17,790 nucleotides of DNA from a bacterium MnTg04 (lineage in GTDB: Bacteria > Pseudomonadota > Gammaproteobacteria > Steroidobacterales > MnTg04). The stretch is taken from contig BFAU01000136.1 of NCBI GenBank assembly GCA_008975185.1, positions 1 through 17,790 of the forward strand, given 5' to 3'. The stretch's first letter is position 1. Each line of letters opens with the position of its first letter. Both the position numbers and the translations under genes were made by a program. The notes beneath the pieces are model-generated. The model did no database searches. It worked only from the letters and a program-made list of their open reading frames with translations, and was not told where the DNA came from. Below are positions 6,189 to 14,152 of the stretch, piece by piece.

Positions 6189-6770
6189 CTAGATTTGTTC
6201 TCCTTTTTCCATGATGTCGCCAAAGACATCCGGCTCGTCCGGGTTTTCATCCTCGTCATAGTAATCGCCGCCAGTAAAAGTCAGCGCGCCGGATGAAAAA
6301 GTCGTTCCATAAGTGACCACCAGCGACATCGTTTGCCCCATCCCGGAAAAAAATTCCCGTTCGCCCAGGACCGATAAGGGATGAATGAATGCGCTCCACA
6401 CCGCGCCTTGTGCGATCGCGTAACGGGCATCCAGTGCGGATTCGAAATTCGCCTGCATCAGTCGCACCAGTTGCCCTTCGCTCAGGATCGCTGCGTTGCT
6501 AACCGGCGACATAATGCGAATCCGGTCGGCATTATCATCGCCGATCACATAGATGGGCATATCCCGGTAGTTGATTTGCCACGAATTTCCGTTGCGAATG
6601 GCATCCGCATCGATGCGCCTGACCAATTCATCTATCCTGTCCAGGGTCATCGGTACGCCGAGCGCGGCCGGCGGTTCGCCGGGTTGGTCAAGGTCTTGTG
6701 CGGTCGAATCGGTCAGCAGGAAAACAAGTGAAATCGAAACCAGCGTCAAAAACCGAGCGGTATTGACCAT
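6189..6770 (-). CDS. Exported protein with YbjN/CesT-like domain
   Basis: A 193-residue protein starting at ATG 6770, fixed by an excellent ribosome site AAAGGAGG six bases upstream; longer frames add an implausible arginine-rich head. Residues 1-24 form a signal peptide (MVNTARFLTLVSISLVFLLT, then DSTAQ). Residues 43-160 follow the YbjN / type III chaperone-like pattern: LDRIDELVRRIDADAIR, a W-Q-I-N-Y strand, IMSPVSNAAILSEGQLVRLMQANF and ALDARYAIA. The C-terminal 25 residues are an acidic, disordered-looking tail (YYDEDENPDEPD). A periplasmic location for this usually cytoplasmic fold is noteworthy. Function unknown; a chaperone or binding role is only inference. Confidence 0.75.
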   Translation of the reverse strand: MVNTARFLTLVSISLVFLLTDSTAQDLDQPGEPPAALGVPMTLDRIDELVRRIDADAIRNGNSWQINYRDMPIYVIGDDNADRIRIMSPVSNAAILSEGQLVRLMQANFESALDARYAIAQGAVWSAFIHPLSVLGEREFFSGMGQTMSLVVTYGTTFSSGALTFTGGDYYDEDENPDEPDVFGDIMEKGEQI

Positions 6771-6776
6771 GAAAGG

Positions 6777-6784
6777 CCTCCTTT
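6777..6784 (-). promoter_or_regulatory. Strong Shine-Dalgarno deciding the start at 6770
   Basis: AAAGGAGG on the minus strand, six bases before ATG 6770. It is the best ribosome-binding site in the window and shows that the longer open frame (start 6866) is not used. Confidence 0.85.
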
Positions 6785-6948
6785 TTGTTTGTGACCCATG
6801 GCGCCGCCGAGGATTTCGGCTGCGCGGAACAAAATCTCTATCGAAAGAGACCATTGAATTGGCCAATATATGACGACATTCACCTTCCCATCAACTATCC
6901 TCGCAGGAAGTGGCAAGCGATGTTTGCGCTGGCGAACCACGATCATTT

Positions 6949-7818
6949 ATGAACATCAGGCCGGTCAAAAGAGTCATATCCGCGCTGGAGACCAGCGACG
7001 GCGCCGGTGTCAGATTGCGCCGCAGCCTGGGCCAGTCCCAGTGGGCGCGCCTTGACCCTTTTCTGCTGCTCGATGAATTCAACTCCGACGATCCGGATGA
7101 CTACATTGGAGGATTCCCGTCGCACCCTCATCGAGGCTTTGAAACGGTTACCTATATGCTGGCCGGCCGCATGCTGCATGAGGATCACATGGGAAACCGC
7201 GGCGAGCTGGAACCGGGGGCGGTGCAATGGATGACTGCGGCCGGCGGGATTATTCATTCCGAAATGCCGCAACAACAAGATGGTCTGCTGCGCGGGTTCC
7301 AGTTATGGGTCAACCTGCCCGGCTCGTTGAAAATGGCGCCGGCCAGCTATCGCGATATCAAACCGGACGACATACCGCAGGTCCGTTTGTCCGGTGGCGG
7401 TATGGCGAAAATTATCGCGGGCCATTTCGAGGGGCAGAACAAGCAGACGGTCGGCGCGGTCACCGGCAACGCGACCGCTGTCGATTTTTTCGATCTGAAG
7501 CTGGTTCCAGGCGAGGTGTTCATATGCGCGGTGGCGTCTGATCGTAACGCTTTTTTCTACGTTTATGACGGGCAGGCAAACTCGGGGGAGCCGGGCCAGC
7601 TGACCGGCGTGGATCGGTGGCAGGCAGCATTGCTCGGCGCAGGCGACCACTGGCGGGTCGAAGCCGGTGGTCAGGGGGCGGGTATTTTGTTCCTCTCGGC
7701 AATACCGACGGGAGAGCCCGTTGCACAGCAAGGGCCCTTCGTGATGAACACGCGCGAGGAAGTCGAGCAGGCCATGCGCGACTACCGCGATGGAACCTTG
7801 ACCGCTCACGCGGGCTGA
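6949..7818 (+). CDS. Pirin family protein (cupin fold)
   Basis: A 289-residue bicupin of the pirin family. The metal site is complete: His59 and His61 in HPHRGFETVTY, His103 and Glu105 in GGIIHSEMP. Members bind iron or other metals; some act as quercetin dioxygenases, others as redox or metabolic regulators, and sequence alone does not decide. The start at ATG 6949 gives the family N-terminus MNIRPVKRVI; an upstream GTG at 6910 would add 13 residues and has no better ribosome site. The gene diverges from the exported-protein gene across a 178-nt gap where I see no convincing promoter. Only four bases separate its stop from the next gene, so the two are probably co-transcribed. Confidence 0.93.
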   Translation: MNIRPVKRVISALETSDGAGVRLRRSLGQSQWARLDPFLLLDEFNSDDPDDYIGGFPSHPHRGFETVTYMLAGRMLHEDHMGNRGELEPGAVQWMTAAGGIIHSEMPQQQDGLLRGFQLWVNLPGSLKMAPASYRDIKPDDIPQVRLSGGGMAKIIAGHFEGQNKQTVGAVTGNATAVDFFDLKLVPGEVFICAVASDRNAFFYVYDGQANSGEPGQLTGVDRWQAALLGAGDHWRVEAGGQGAGILFLSAIPTGEPVAQQGPFVMNTREEVEQAMRDYRDGTLTAHAG

Positions 7819-7822
7819 CCGG

Positions 7823-8503
7823 ATGCTGTCTGCCGCACAATTGACCGGCCAAAAGGACAGTCACGTGCTACCGGTTGAGGAACTGGGCATGCAGCTTCAC
7901 CCGCTGGCGGCACAGGCGTTTCTGGCGCTGACTGCGATGGCGGCCGATGACGGCATAGAACTGGAAGCCGTCAGCGCTTTTCGCACCTTCAATACCCAGC
8001 TCGAAATCTGGAATGCGAAATACCGCGGCGAACGGCCGTTATTCGATGCGGACGGCGTCGAACTGGAACACTCGGTGCTGAACAAGGATGAACTGGTGAC
8101 CGCCATTCTTCGATGGTCGGCATTACCTGGCGCGAGCAGGCATCACTGGGGCAGCGATCTGGATGTTATCGACCGGGCAGCGGTTCCCGAAGGCTACCGG
8201 GTCCTGCTGGCGAAAGAGGAGTTCGCGAGCGATGGCGTGTTCTGGAAGCTTGGCGAGTGGCTCGAAAAGCGCCTGCCGGAGACCGATTTTTACCGGCCCT
8301 ACATGGGATTCAATGATGGCGTTCAGCGCGAACCGTGGCACCTGAGTTTTGCGCCGGTGTCGGTGCAGGCGTTGCAGTCAATGACCGTAGAGATCCTGAA
8401 AGAGGCGTTGGCTGGGAGCGATGTGCTGGGCCTGGATACTATTTCGGCGCAGCTGCCGGAAATATTTTCGCAATATGTACTGAATGTCAGTGACCCGCCA
8501 TAA
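7823..8503 (+). CDS. M15-family (VanY-type) zinc D,D-peptidase
   Basis: A 226-residue LAS-superfamily metallopeptidase. The zinc motif SRHHWGSDLD (105-114) provides His107 and Asp114, and EPWH (170-173) provides the catalytic Glu170 and third ligand His173; SAFRTFNTQ (51-59) is the conserved substrate-binding segment. VanY-type enzymes cleave D-Ala-D-Ala or related peptidoglycan peptides. No signal peptide or membrane anchor is visible, so it may be cytoplasmic and act in wall-peptide recycling, as LdcA does, rather than on mature wall; this is inference. It starts four bases after the pirin stop with only a weak ribosome site, pointing to translational coupling. Its stop faces the HD gene with 19 nt between. 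Confidence 0.9.
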   Translation: MLSAAQLTGQKDSHVLPVEELGMQLHPLAAQAFLALTAMAADDGIELEAVSAFRTFNTQLEIWNAKYRGERPLFDADGVELEHSVLNKDELVTAILRWSALPGASRHHWGSDLDVIDRAAVPEGYRVLLAKEEFASDGVFWKLGEWLEKRLPETDFYRPYMGFNDGVQREPWHLSFAPVSVQALQSMTVEILKEALAGSDVLGLDTISAQLPEIFSQYVLNVSDPP

Positions 8504-8522
8504 CGGCAAACACGACAGGCCG

Positions 8523-9524
8523 CTAACCGGCGAGTTTCTTGAGATCTGCGGCCGCCAGTTTCTGGATGACGGTGATCGCGTCATCCTCATCCGGCTGCCA
8601 GGAAAAAACCGGCGGCTCGCGTCTGAGCAGGTCCCATTTTCCGGAATCGATAATGTGCTGGAGGTAGTCCATGCTTTGCCGGATTGACTCCAGGTATGGA
8701 TTTTTTCCGTTAAAAAGCACTTCCAGGTATTTGTAGCCGCTGTTAAACGTGCCGTCCAGCCGCTCTTTCATTACTTGCTCGAAGAACATCGGGGTCCGGC
8801 GCAGCAATTCTTCGGGTGTCCAGTCAGGCTCGTCAGGTCCCTCGCCGTCCAGCAAATTGACGCCACCCAGCACGAATTCCGGGAACAGGCGATCCCGGCA
8901 TTTTTCCAGGTAACAACGATCCGCCATTTGCGCAATCATGTCGCCGGTCGCGACCAGGTGACCCAGTCGCGTGTCTAGAGGATCGTCGACGCGGATTTCA
9001 TCCAGTGGAATTTCATAACCGGTGAAATGCACGATGACGCTTGCCAGTTCCGCCTGGTCTGCCAGGCCGATGGTCGGCAGATACGATTTCAGAAGTTCAG
9101 CGCTGCGTGCCACATGCGACTGAGTTAGTTCGGCGCCGTGACGGTAAATCGCATCTTCTTTATCTTTCCGGATAAAGCCGGCATCGTGAAAAAGTGCGAC
9201 GATCATGCCGAGCTGCACACGCCTGGCTCCAAGGCGCTCATCTGGCGGAACGGTCAGATCATGGCCGGTGAGAATTCTCGCAACCGCCAGCGACATATCC
9301 AGCGTGTGTTGAATATCGTGATAAACCGTGTCGCAGCCAAGGAAGCCGGGCCACTTTCCGGTAAACAGTTTTTCGAAATCCACGTACGCCTGGCGTGCAC
9401 GGTTAAATTCCTCATCGGGAAATGCCTTGGCGAGCGTCTCGAACACCGCCGTCGTTACGGCTGCCGGCGAGCTGACCTGCACCGTGTTTGTTACATCGTA
9501 ATCGCTTTGTCTGTATGGCTGCAT
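8523..9524 (-). CDS. HD-domain phosphohydrolase, PDE-like motif
   Basis: A 333-residue protein with an HD-domain metal site. YHDIQHTLDM (residues 68-77) gives His69 and His73, ALFHDAGF gives His113-Asp114, His166 lies in VIVHFTGY, and Asp195 lies in ATGDMIAQMADR. The first motif, YHxxxHxxD, is like the YHNxxHAxDV signature of class I cyclic-nucleotide phosphodiesterases, so a nucleotide phosphodiester substrate is plausible. No sensor, membrane or signal sequence is seen, so it is a soluble cytoplasmic enzyme. The start at ATG 9524 has only a weak ribosome site (GGCGAG). It lies 162 nt downstream of xthA on the same strand; that gap is AT-rich with a TTTGGGCCCAAA palindrome (9557-9568) and no clear promoter. 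Confidence 0.85.
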   Translation of the reverse strand: MQPYRQSDYDVTNTVQVSSPAAVTTAVFETLAKAFPDEEFNRARQAYVDFEKLFTGKWPGFLGCDTVYHDIQHTLDMSLAVARILTGHDLTVPPDERLGARRVQLGMIVALFHDAGFIRKDKEDAIYRHGAELTQSHVARSAELLKSYLPTIGLADQAELASVIVHFTGYEIPLDEIRVDDPLDTRLGHLVATGDMIAQMADRCYLEKCRDRLFPEFVLGGVNLLDGEGPDEPDWTPEELLRRTPMFFEQVMKERLDGTFNSGYKYLEVLFNGKNPYLESIRQSMDYLQHIIDSGKWDLLRREPPVFSWQPDEDDAITVIQKLAAADLKKLAG

Positions 9525-9686
9525 ATTCGTGACGCTCGCCTGTTTTGAAGCCCGGTTTTGGGCCCAAAGACCATCTGAGTCTAATTAAAAGCGGTCGCCT
9601 ACATCAACCGATGAAGCGTAATTAAGGGAAAAGAGGAGCAATAAGCGGTTAATTTGTGACGCGGTTCACACTTTCCGGAGCCTGAT

Positions 9687-10460
9687 TCAAGGGTTGGGGC
9701 CGAAAACGGCGCTCACCGGCGCGTGGTCGGATGGGCGCTCCAGGGTCCGCGGCTCAATATCGACATCGCAGGAAAGGCATTTGCCGGCGAGGCTATTGCT
9801 GACCAGCACCAGGTCGATTCGCAGGCCCCGATTGCGTCTGAATGCGCCGGCACGGTAATCCCACCAGCTGAAAATATTGTCCGCTTGTTCAAATTGACGG
9901 AAGGTGTCCACCATTCCCAGATCGAGAATCTTTTTCAGCGCATCGCGCTCCTTGTCGCTGACCAGGACATTTCCTTGCCAGCCTTCCGGGTCGTGTACAT
10001 CCCGGTCGTCGGGGGCAATATTGAAATCACCCAGAACCACAAGATTCGCGAACATGGAGATCTGTTCTTGCAAAAAGTCATGCAGCGCGTCAAGCCAGTT
10101 CAGTTTGTAATCGTATTTGTCCGAGCCTACGGTCTGGCCATTGGGCACATACAGATTGATTACCCTGTAATCGCCGATTGTCGCCGCCAGTACCCTGCGC
10201 TGTCGATCCTCGAAATCCGGTAATTCGTTGACCAGGTCGACCGCCTCTTCGCGGCTGAGGATCGCTACACCGTTGTAGGTCTTCTGGCCATTGGCGACCG
10301 CGCGGTAACCACATGCCGCGATTTTCTCGTAGGGGAACAGGTCGTTGGTGATTTTCAGTTCCTGTAAAGCAAGCACGTCGGGTTGGTTTTGCCGCAACCA
10401 GTCGCAAACATGCTCTATCCGGACTCGCAGGGAATTGACGTTCCAGGTGCTGATTTTCAT
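9687..10460 (-). CDS. xthA: Exodeoxyribonuclease III (AP endonuclease)
   Basis: A 257-residue member of the EEP family, the ExoIII/APE1 type that cuts DNA 5' of abasic sites and trims 3' ends in base-excision repair. Active-site residues are all present: Asn7 (TWNVNS), Glu34 (LQELK), Tyr104, Asp145 and Asn147 (GDFNIAP), Asp216 (LRIDLVL) and Asp245-His246 (SDH). Length fits the family. It starts 18 nt after the prlC stop on the same strand and is probably the last gene of the lemA-GIDE-prlC unit. The ribosome site is weak (AAGAAG, far from the ATG), so expression may rely on read-through from prlC. Confidence 0.96.
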   Translation of the reverse strand: MKISTWNVNSLRVRIEHVCDWLRQNQPDVLALQELKITNDLFPYEKIAACGYRAVANGQKTYNGVAILSREEAVDLVNELPDFEDRQRRVLAATIGDYRVINLYVPNGQTVGSDKYDYKLNWLDALHDFLQEQISMFANLVVLGDFNIAPDDRDVHDPEGWQGNVLVSDKERDALKKILDLGMVDTFRQFEQADNIFSWWDYRAGAFRRNRGLRIDLVLVSNSLAGKCLSCDVDIEPRTLERPSDHAPVSAVFGPNP

Positions 10461-10478
10461 GAATAGATCAGGGCTTCT

Positions 10479-12518
10479 TTAGATCGGTGCCGGCGCGCGA
10501 TCCAGGATTCCGGCCTGCTCTAGCAGCGCTTCGGGACGGGGCGGCCGACCACGAAAGGCGACAAAATTCTCCATCGCTCCCCTGGCGCCACCCTGGGCAA
10601 GAATACTTTGCCGGTAACGGTCGGCAACCTCATGATTGAATAATCCTTCTTCGCCGAACGCGGCGTAGGCATCTGCCGCCAGGACCTCGGCCCATTTATA
10701 GCTGTAATAGCCAGCGGCGTACCCGCCCGCAAAGACATGGGAAAAGCCGTTGGCAAAACGGTTCCAGTCCGGTACGGGGACGATGGAAATTTCTTCGCGT
10801 ACATCGCGTAGCGTTTCCAGGATTCTCGCTCCCCTGGCCGGGTCATAGTCGGCATGAAGGCGCAAGTCGAAGATCGCAAACTCGAGCTGCCGCAGCATTT
10901 GCAAGCCCGACTGGAATTGCCGGCTACTGAGCAAGCGGTCAACGACGTCCTGAGGCAGGGGTTCACCTGTCTCGAAATGGCCGGAGACCATCGACAGCAC
11001 CTCGGGCTCCCAGGCGAAGTTCTCCATGAGTTGGCTGGGGAGTTCGACAGCGTCCCACGGGACCCCATTGATACCGGCCACGCTCGGGTAACTCGCCTGG
11101 GTCAGCAGGTGATGCAAGGCATGGCCGAACTCGTGGAACAAGGTGACGACATCTGAATGCGTCAGCAGCGCCGGGCAGCCGGCCAGCGGCCGCATAAAGT
11201 TGCAAACCAGGTAGGCAACCGGCTGCTCGCAGACCTGGCGGGTCCTGACTCGGCCGATACACTCATCCATCCATGCGCCGCCGCGCTTGGCAGGCCGTGC
11301 GTACAAGTCCACATAGAGGCCACCGATAAGCTCGCCATTCGCGGCGCGCAGCTCGTAAAAGACGGTGTCGTCGTGCCAGGTATCGATATCGTTACGGGGC
11401 TCCAGGCAGATGCCAAACAATCGGGTTGCCAGCGAGAACAAACCTGGCAGGACGCGATCGACCGGGAAATAAGGCCGCAGTTCCTCCTCAGAGATTCCGC
11501 ATCGCGATTGCTTCAGTTTTTCGCTGTAATAGGCGAGATCCCATGCGGCCAGTTTTTTTCCGGCAAAATCCACCAGTTCCGCCAATTCTTCCTTGCCCCG
11601 GTGGGCTGATTTCTGCGCGAGGTCGGTGAGGAAAGAGAAAACTTCCGCTACCGAACCCGCCATTTTTGGCGTCATCGAGTACTCTGCGAAATTATCGAAA
11701 TCGAGCAGGCGGGCGTTCGCATGTCGCAGGCCCATGATTTCTTCCATGATCTCGAAGTTGTCCCAGCGTCCCGCATGCGGTCCCTGGTCAGATGCCCGGG
11801 TAACCCAGGCCTCGTAAAATGCCTCCCGCAGCTCACGGTTGTCCGCGTGGCTCATAACGGCATGGTAGGTTGGCTGGTCCAGCCGCAACAACCAGCCATC
11901 GGCATTTTCAGCGCGAGCGCTCGCCGCGGCCGATTCCAGCAGGCTGGCAGGCAGACCGCCAACAATCGCCGGATCGCTGATCTGCCTTTTCCAGGCATTA
12001 CCGGCATCGAGCAGGTTTTCCTCGAACTTGGATTGCAGTGTCGCCAGCTTGCTGGCGTTCTCCGCAAACAACCGTTGCTTGTCGCGTTCCAGGCCAACGC
12101 CGCCCAGGCGAAAGTCCTGAATCGCGAGTCTTAACACCTGCCTTTGTTCCGCACTCAGATCTTCGTCATCCTGTTCGGTCTTGCAATAGGCCCGGTAAAG
12201 GAGCTGGTCCTGGCCGAGTCCAGTAAAAAAGTCGCTTAGAAGGGGCAGGCATTGGTTGTAGGCCTGCCGCAGCTCGGGTGTGTTGACCACGCTGTTCACG
12301 TGGCTGACCGGCGACCAGGCTCGTGAAATCTGATGATTGAGTATCTCCATCGGTAGCACCGTGGTCTCCCAGCCGGGTTCCGCCTGGCGAATCGTCTTCA
12401 GTTTCTCGCGGGCGTCTGCAAGCATTTCACGGACCGCAGGCACGACCTTTTCGGCCTTCAGCGAAGAAAAAACGGGCAGACCCGAATAACTGCTTTGTTT
12501 CTGGGTAACGATGTCCAT
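10479..12518 (-). CDS. prlC: Oligopeptidase A (M3 zinc metallopeptidase)
   Basis: A 679-residue cytoplasmic M3 peptidase of the oligopeptidase A group, which degrades short peptides, including signal-peptide fragments. The zinc site is HEFGH at residues 462-466 (with ALHHLL following), and the third ligand is Glu492 in AVELPSQLMENF. Length matches E. coli PrlC (680). Start choice is uncertain: ATG 12518 gives an N-terminus fitting the family; ATG 12527 and TTG 12545 extend it by 3 and 9 residues, and none has a clear ribosome site. It follows the GIDE/EF-hand gene by a short gap and precedes xthA by 18 nt. Sitting after LemA, it may share regulation with an envelope-stress function, which is inference. 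Confidence 0.95.
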   Translation of the reverse strand: MDIVTQKQSSYSGLPVFSSLKAEKVVPAVREMLADAREKLKTIRQAEPGWETTVLPMEILNHQISRAWSPVSHVNSVVNTPELRQAYNQCLPLLSDFFTGLGQDQLLYRAYCKTEQDDEDLSAEQRQVLRLAIQDFRLGGVGLERDKQRLFAENASKLATLQSKFEENLLDAGNAWKRQISDPAIVGGLPASLLESAAASARAENADGWLLRLDQPTYHAVMSHADNRELREAFYEAWVTRASDQGPHAGRWDNFEIMEEIMGLRHANARLLDFDNFAEYSMTPKMAGSVAEVFSFLTDLAQKSAHRGKEELAELVDFAGKKLAAWDLAYYSEKLKQSRCGISEEELRPYFPVDRVLPGLFSLATRLFGICLEPRNDIDTWHDDTVFYELRAANGELIGGLYVDLYARPAKRGGAWMDECIGRVRTRQVCEQPVAYLVCNFMRPLAGCPALLTHSDVVTLFHEFGHALHHLLTQASYPSVAGINGVPWDAVELPSQLMENFAWEPEVLSMVSGHFETGEPLPQDVVDRLLSSRQFQSGLQMLRQLEFAIFDLRLHADYDPARGARILETLRDVREEISIVPVPDWNRFANGFSHVFAGGYAAGYYSYKWAEVLAADAYAAFGEEGLFNHEVADRYRQSILAQGGARGAMENFVAFRGRPPRPEALLEQAGILDRAPAPI

Positions 12519-12580
12519 GGATCTCATGCGTGGCAGGAGCCGCAAAAATCGGTGAATCTTAGCAGGCTGGAGTCATGGAT

Positions 12581-13510
12581 TCAGCCCAGCCGCATGCTGA
12601 TCAGCGTGACGCCCACAGCCAGCAACAGGAAGAACAGGCTGAGCCCCAAAACTGCGCCCCGCCGATAGTGTTTGATGACTTGTGCCTGGTTTTTCGCCGC
12701 CATCAGGAAGCTTCGGTCATCGGGCGGTGCGCCGATCACCGCGATGCCCGGGTGGCGAAACTCCTGGACGTGCTCCCTGCGAACCAGCGCTTCAGCTTCC
12801 CGGCGGGCTATTTCCCATTCCTTGAGATCCAGAACGCCATCGTTGTCCTGATCGTAAAGCCTGACCAGCATGGTTTGTCGGGATTTCCAGTCGGCCAGCA
12901 CCAGGCGTACTTCCTCGGCAATATTGGCGGTTTGCGCCGCCCGGTGGGTGGTCAGGTAGCCGACGACGAGCAAGGGATCGCCGGCGTGCATTCGTCTCTC
13001 GGTATAGCGATAACGACCGAAAACGCCGCCCCCTTTTTTTTCCGGCCATGCACTACTCCCGCGCCAGCTTTGGGTAGCGCTGGGGAAAACATCGGCGCCA
13101 TCGGGGTCGACGATGCAGCGACCGGAGGAGTCCTCGAGTTCGAACAACGCCTCGCTGCTGCCGCTATTGATGGTTTGCCAGCGGCTATGGCGGGTCTTGT
13201 TGACCGTGTAGGTTTTGCGCTCCTCAATAGTAAAGGACCACCAGGTACAGGCGGTCCCGGTCAGCGGCGCGATGACCGGTTCGCCGTCAAGCCGCCTGCC
13301 GGTGCCTTCAAATTCCACGTAGCCCTGGCTTGCGGACCGAATCAGTGAGGTTGGCGTATCTTCGAGGAGCCTGGATTTATGCAGGCCCTTGAAGGCCTTG
13401 ATGAAACTCAGCGCCGAAAAGCCCAGCGCGGCCAGAGACCAGAACCAGAACTCGGCCGCATCCCAGGCCTGGACCTGGGCTGTAATTTCAGTCAGCCCGG
13501 GCAGGTTCAT
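12581..13510 (-). CDS. GIDE-domain membrane protein with EF-hand
   Basis: A 309-residue protein with membrane segments at about 21-38 and 285-305. Between them lies a GIDE (MUL1-type, beside-a-membrane) domain at roughly 55-190: ALFELEDSSGRCIVDPDGAD and ERRMHAGDPLLVVGYL are its characteristic stretches. Automatic pipelines tend to label such proteins E3 ubiquitin ligase, but no RING domain is present, so that name should not be used. Residues 220-231 (DQDNDGVLDLKE) form a textbook EF-hand loop: Asp at 1, 3, 5, Gly at 6, Asp at 9, Glu at 12. This suggests calcium binding. It starts 4 nt after the lemA stop and probably depends on it for translation. Function unknown; a partner of LemA at the membrane is likely. 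Confidence 0.85.
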   Translation of the reverse strand: MNLPGLTEITAQVQAWDAAEFWFWSLAALGFSALSFIKAFKGLHKSRLLEDTPTSLIRSASQGYVEFEGTGRRLDGEPVIAPLTGTACTWWSFTIEERKTYTVNKTRHSRWQTINSGSSEALFELEDSSGRCIVDPDGADVFPSATQSWRGSSAWPEKKGGGVFGRYRYTERRMHAGDPLLVVGYLTTHRAAQTANIAEEVRLVLADWKSRQTMLVRLYDQDNDGVLDLKEWEIARREAEALVRREHVQEFRHPGIAVIGAPPDDRSFLMAAKNQAQVIKHYRRGAVLGLSLFFLLLAVGVTLISMRLG

Positions 13511-13514
13511 GAAG

Positions 13515-14084
13515 CTATTCGAACAGCTCCTTCATATCGACGTCGGCGGTCTCTGCCTCGCTGTATTCGAGCAACTCGGCCCCCTTGAAACCGAACATGC
13601 CGGCGACGATGACGTCTGGAATCTGGGCAATGCGAACATTATTCAGGTTGACGCCGTCGTTATAAAATTCCCGGCGGTCGGCGATCGATTCCTCGATCCC
13701 GGTGATCCGCTGGCGCAGGTGCTCGAAACCCTCGTCGGCTTTCAGTTCCGGATAGTTCTCGACCACTGCGAACAGCTTGCCCAGACCCATGCGCAGGGCT
13801 CCTTCGGCGGCGCCGACCCCGGCGACGTCACCCTGCTCGCGGGCAGTCGCTACAGCCGCTCGCGCCTGCATGACCCGTTCCAGCGTTTCCTGCTCGAATT
13901 GCATGTACTGCTTGCAGGTTTCAACCAGTTTTGGCAATTCGTCGTGCCGTTGCTTGAGGAGTACATCAATATTGGACCAGGCTTTTTTGACGTTTTCCCT
14001 GAGCGATACCAGGTTGTTGTAGATTTTCGTGAAATACAACAACAGGACGAGAACAACTGCGAGAAAAATAACCAGACCGATCAT
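13515..14084 (-). CDS. lemA: LemA family membrane protein
   Basis: A 189-residue LemA protein. An N-terminal membrane helix (residues 2-19) is followed by the family signature IYNNLVSLRENVKKAWSNIDVLLKQRHDELPKLVE and a long antiparallel helical bundle; the C-terminal AGMFGFKGAELLEYSEAE is also conserved. LemA proteins are anchored with a large helical domain, and their role is uncertain, though links to envelope stress and secretion are reported for the family. The start at 14084 has GGAG seven bases upstream. It heads the minus-strand run with the GIDE gene 4 nt behind. A promoter with an extended -10 lies just upstream, back to back with gor. Confidence 0.94.
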   Translation of the reverse strand: MIGLVIFLAVVLVLLLYFTKIYNNLVSLRENVKKAWSNIDVLLKQRHDELPKLVETCKQYMQFEQETLERVMQARAAVATAREQGDVAGVGAAEGALRMGLGKLFAVVENYPELKADEGFEHLRQRITGIEESIADRREFYNDGVNLNNVRIAQIPDVIVAGMFGFKGAELLEYSEAETADVDMKELFE

Positions 14085-14112
14085 TTTGATACTCCATCAG
14101 GAATCTCCAATC

Positions 14113-14121
14113 AGTATATCA
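14113..14121 (-). promoter_or_regulatory. Extended -10 promoter for lemA operon
   Basis: TGATATACT on the minus strand is an extended -10 (TGn plus TATACT). It predicts a start near 14106, about 22 nt before the lemA ATG. The -35 region is poor, as is common with extended -10 promoters. It lies in a 68-nt gap shared with the divergent gor gene. Confidence 0.5.
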
Positions 14122-14152
14122 TTGTGCTTGACGCTTTTTTGTGGAGCAGTTC

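Noticed and set aside
12575..13348. 257-residue plus-strand open frame opposite the GIDE gene
   Set aside because: No recognisable domain or ribosome site; the opposite strand encodes GIDE and EF-hand motifs.
12581..13510. E3 ubiquitin ligase function for the GIDE protein
   Set aside because: The RING domain that gives MUL1 its ligase activity is absent and bacteria lack the matching pathway; only the GIDE domain is shared.
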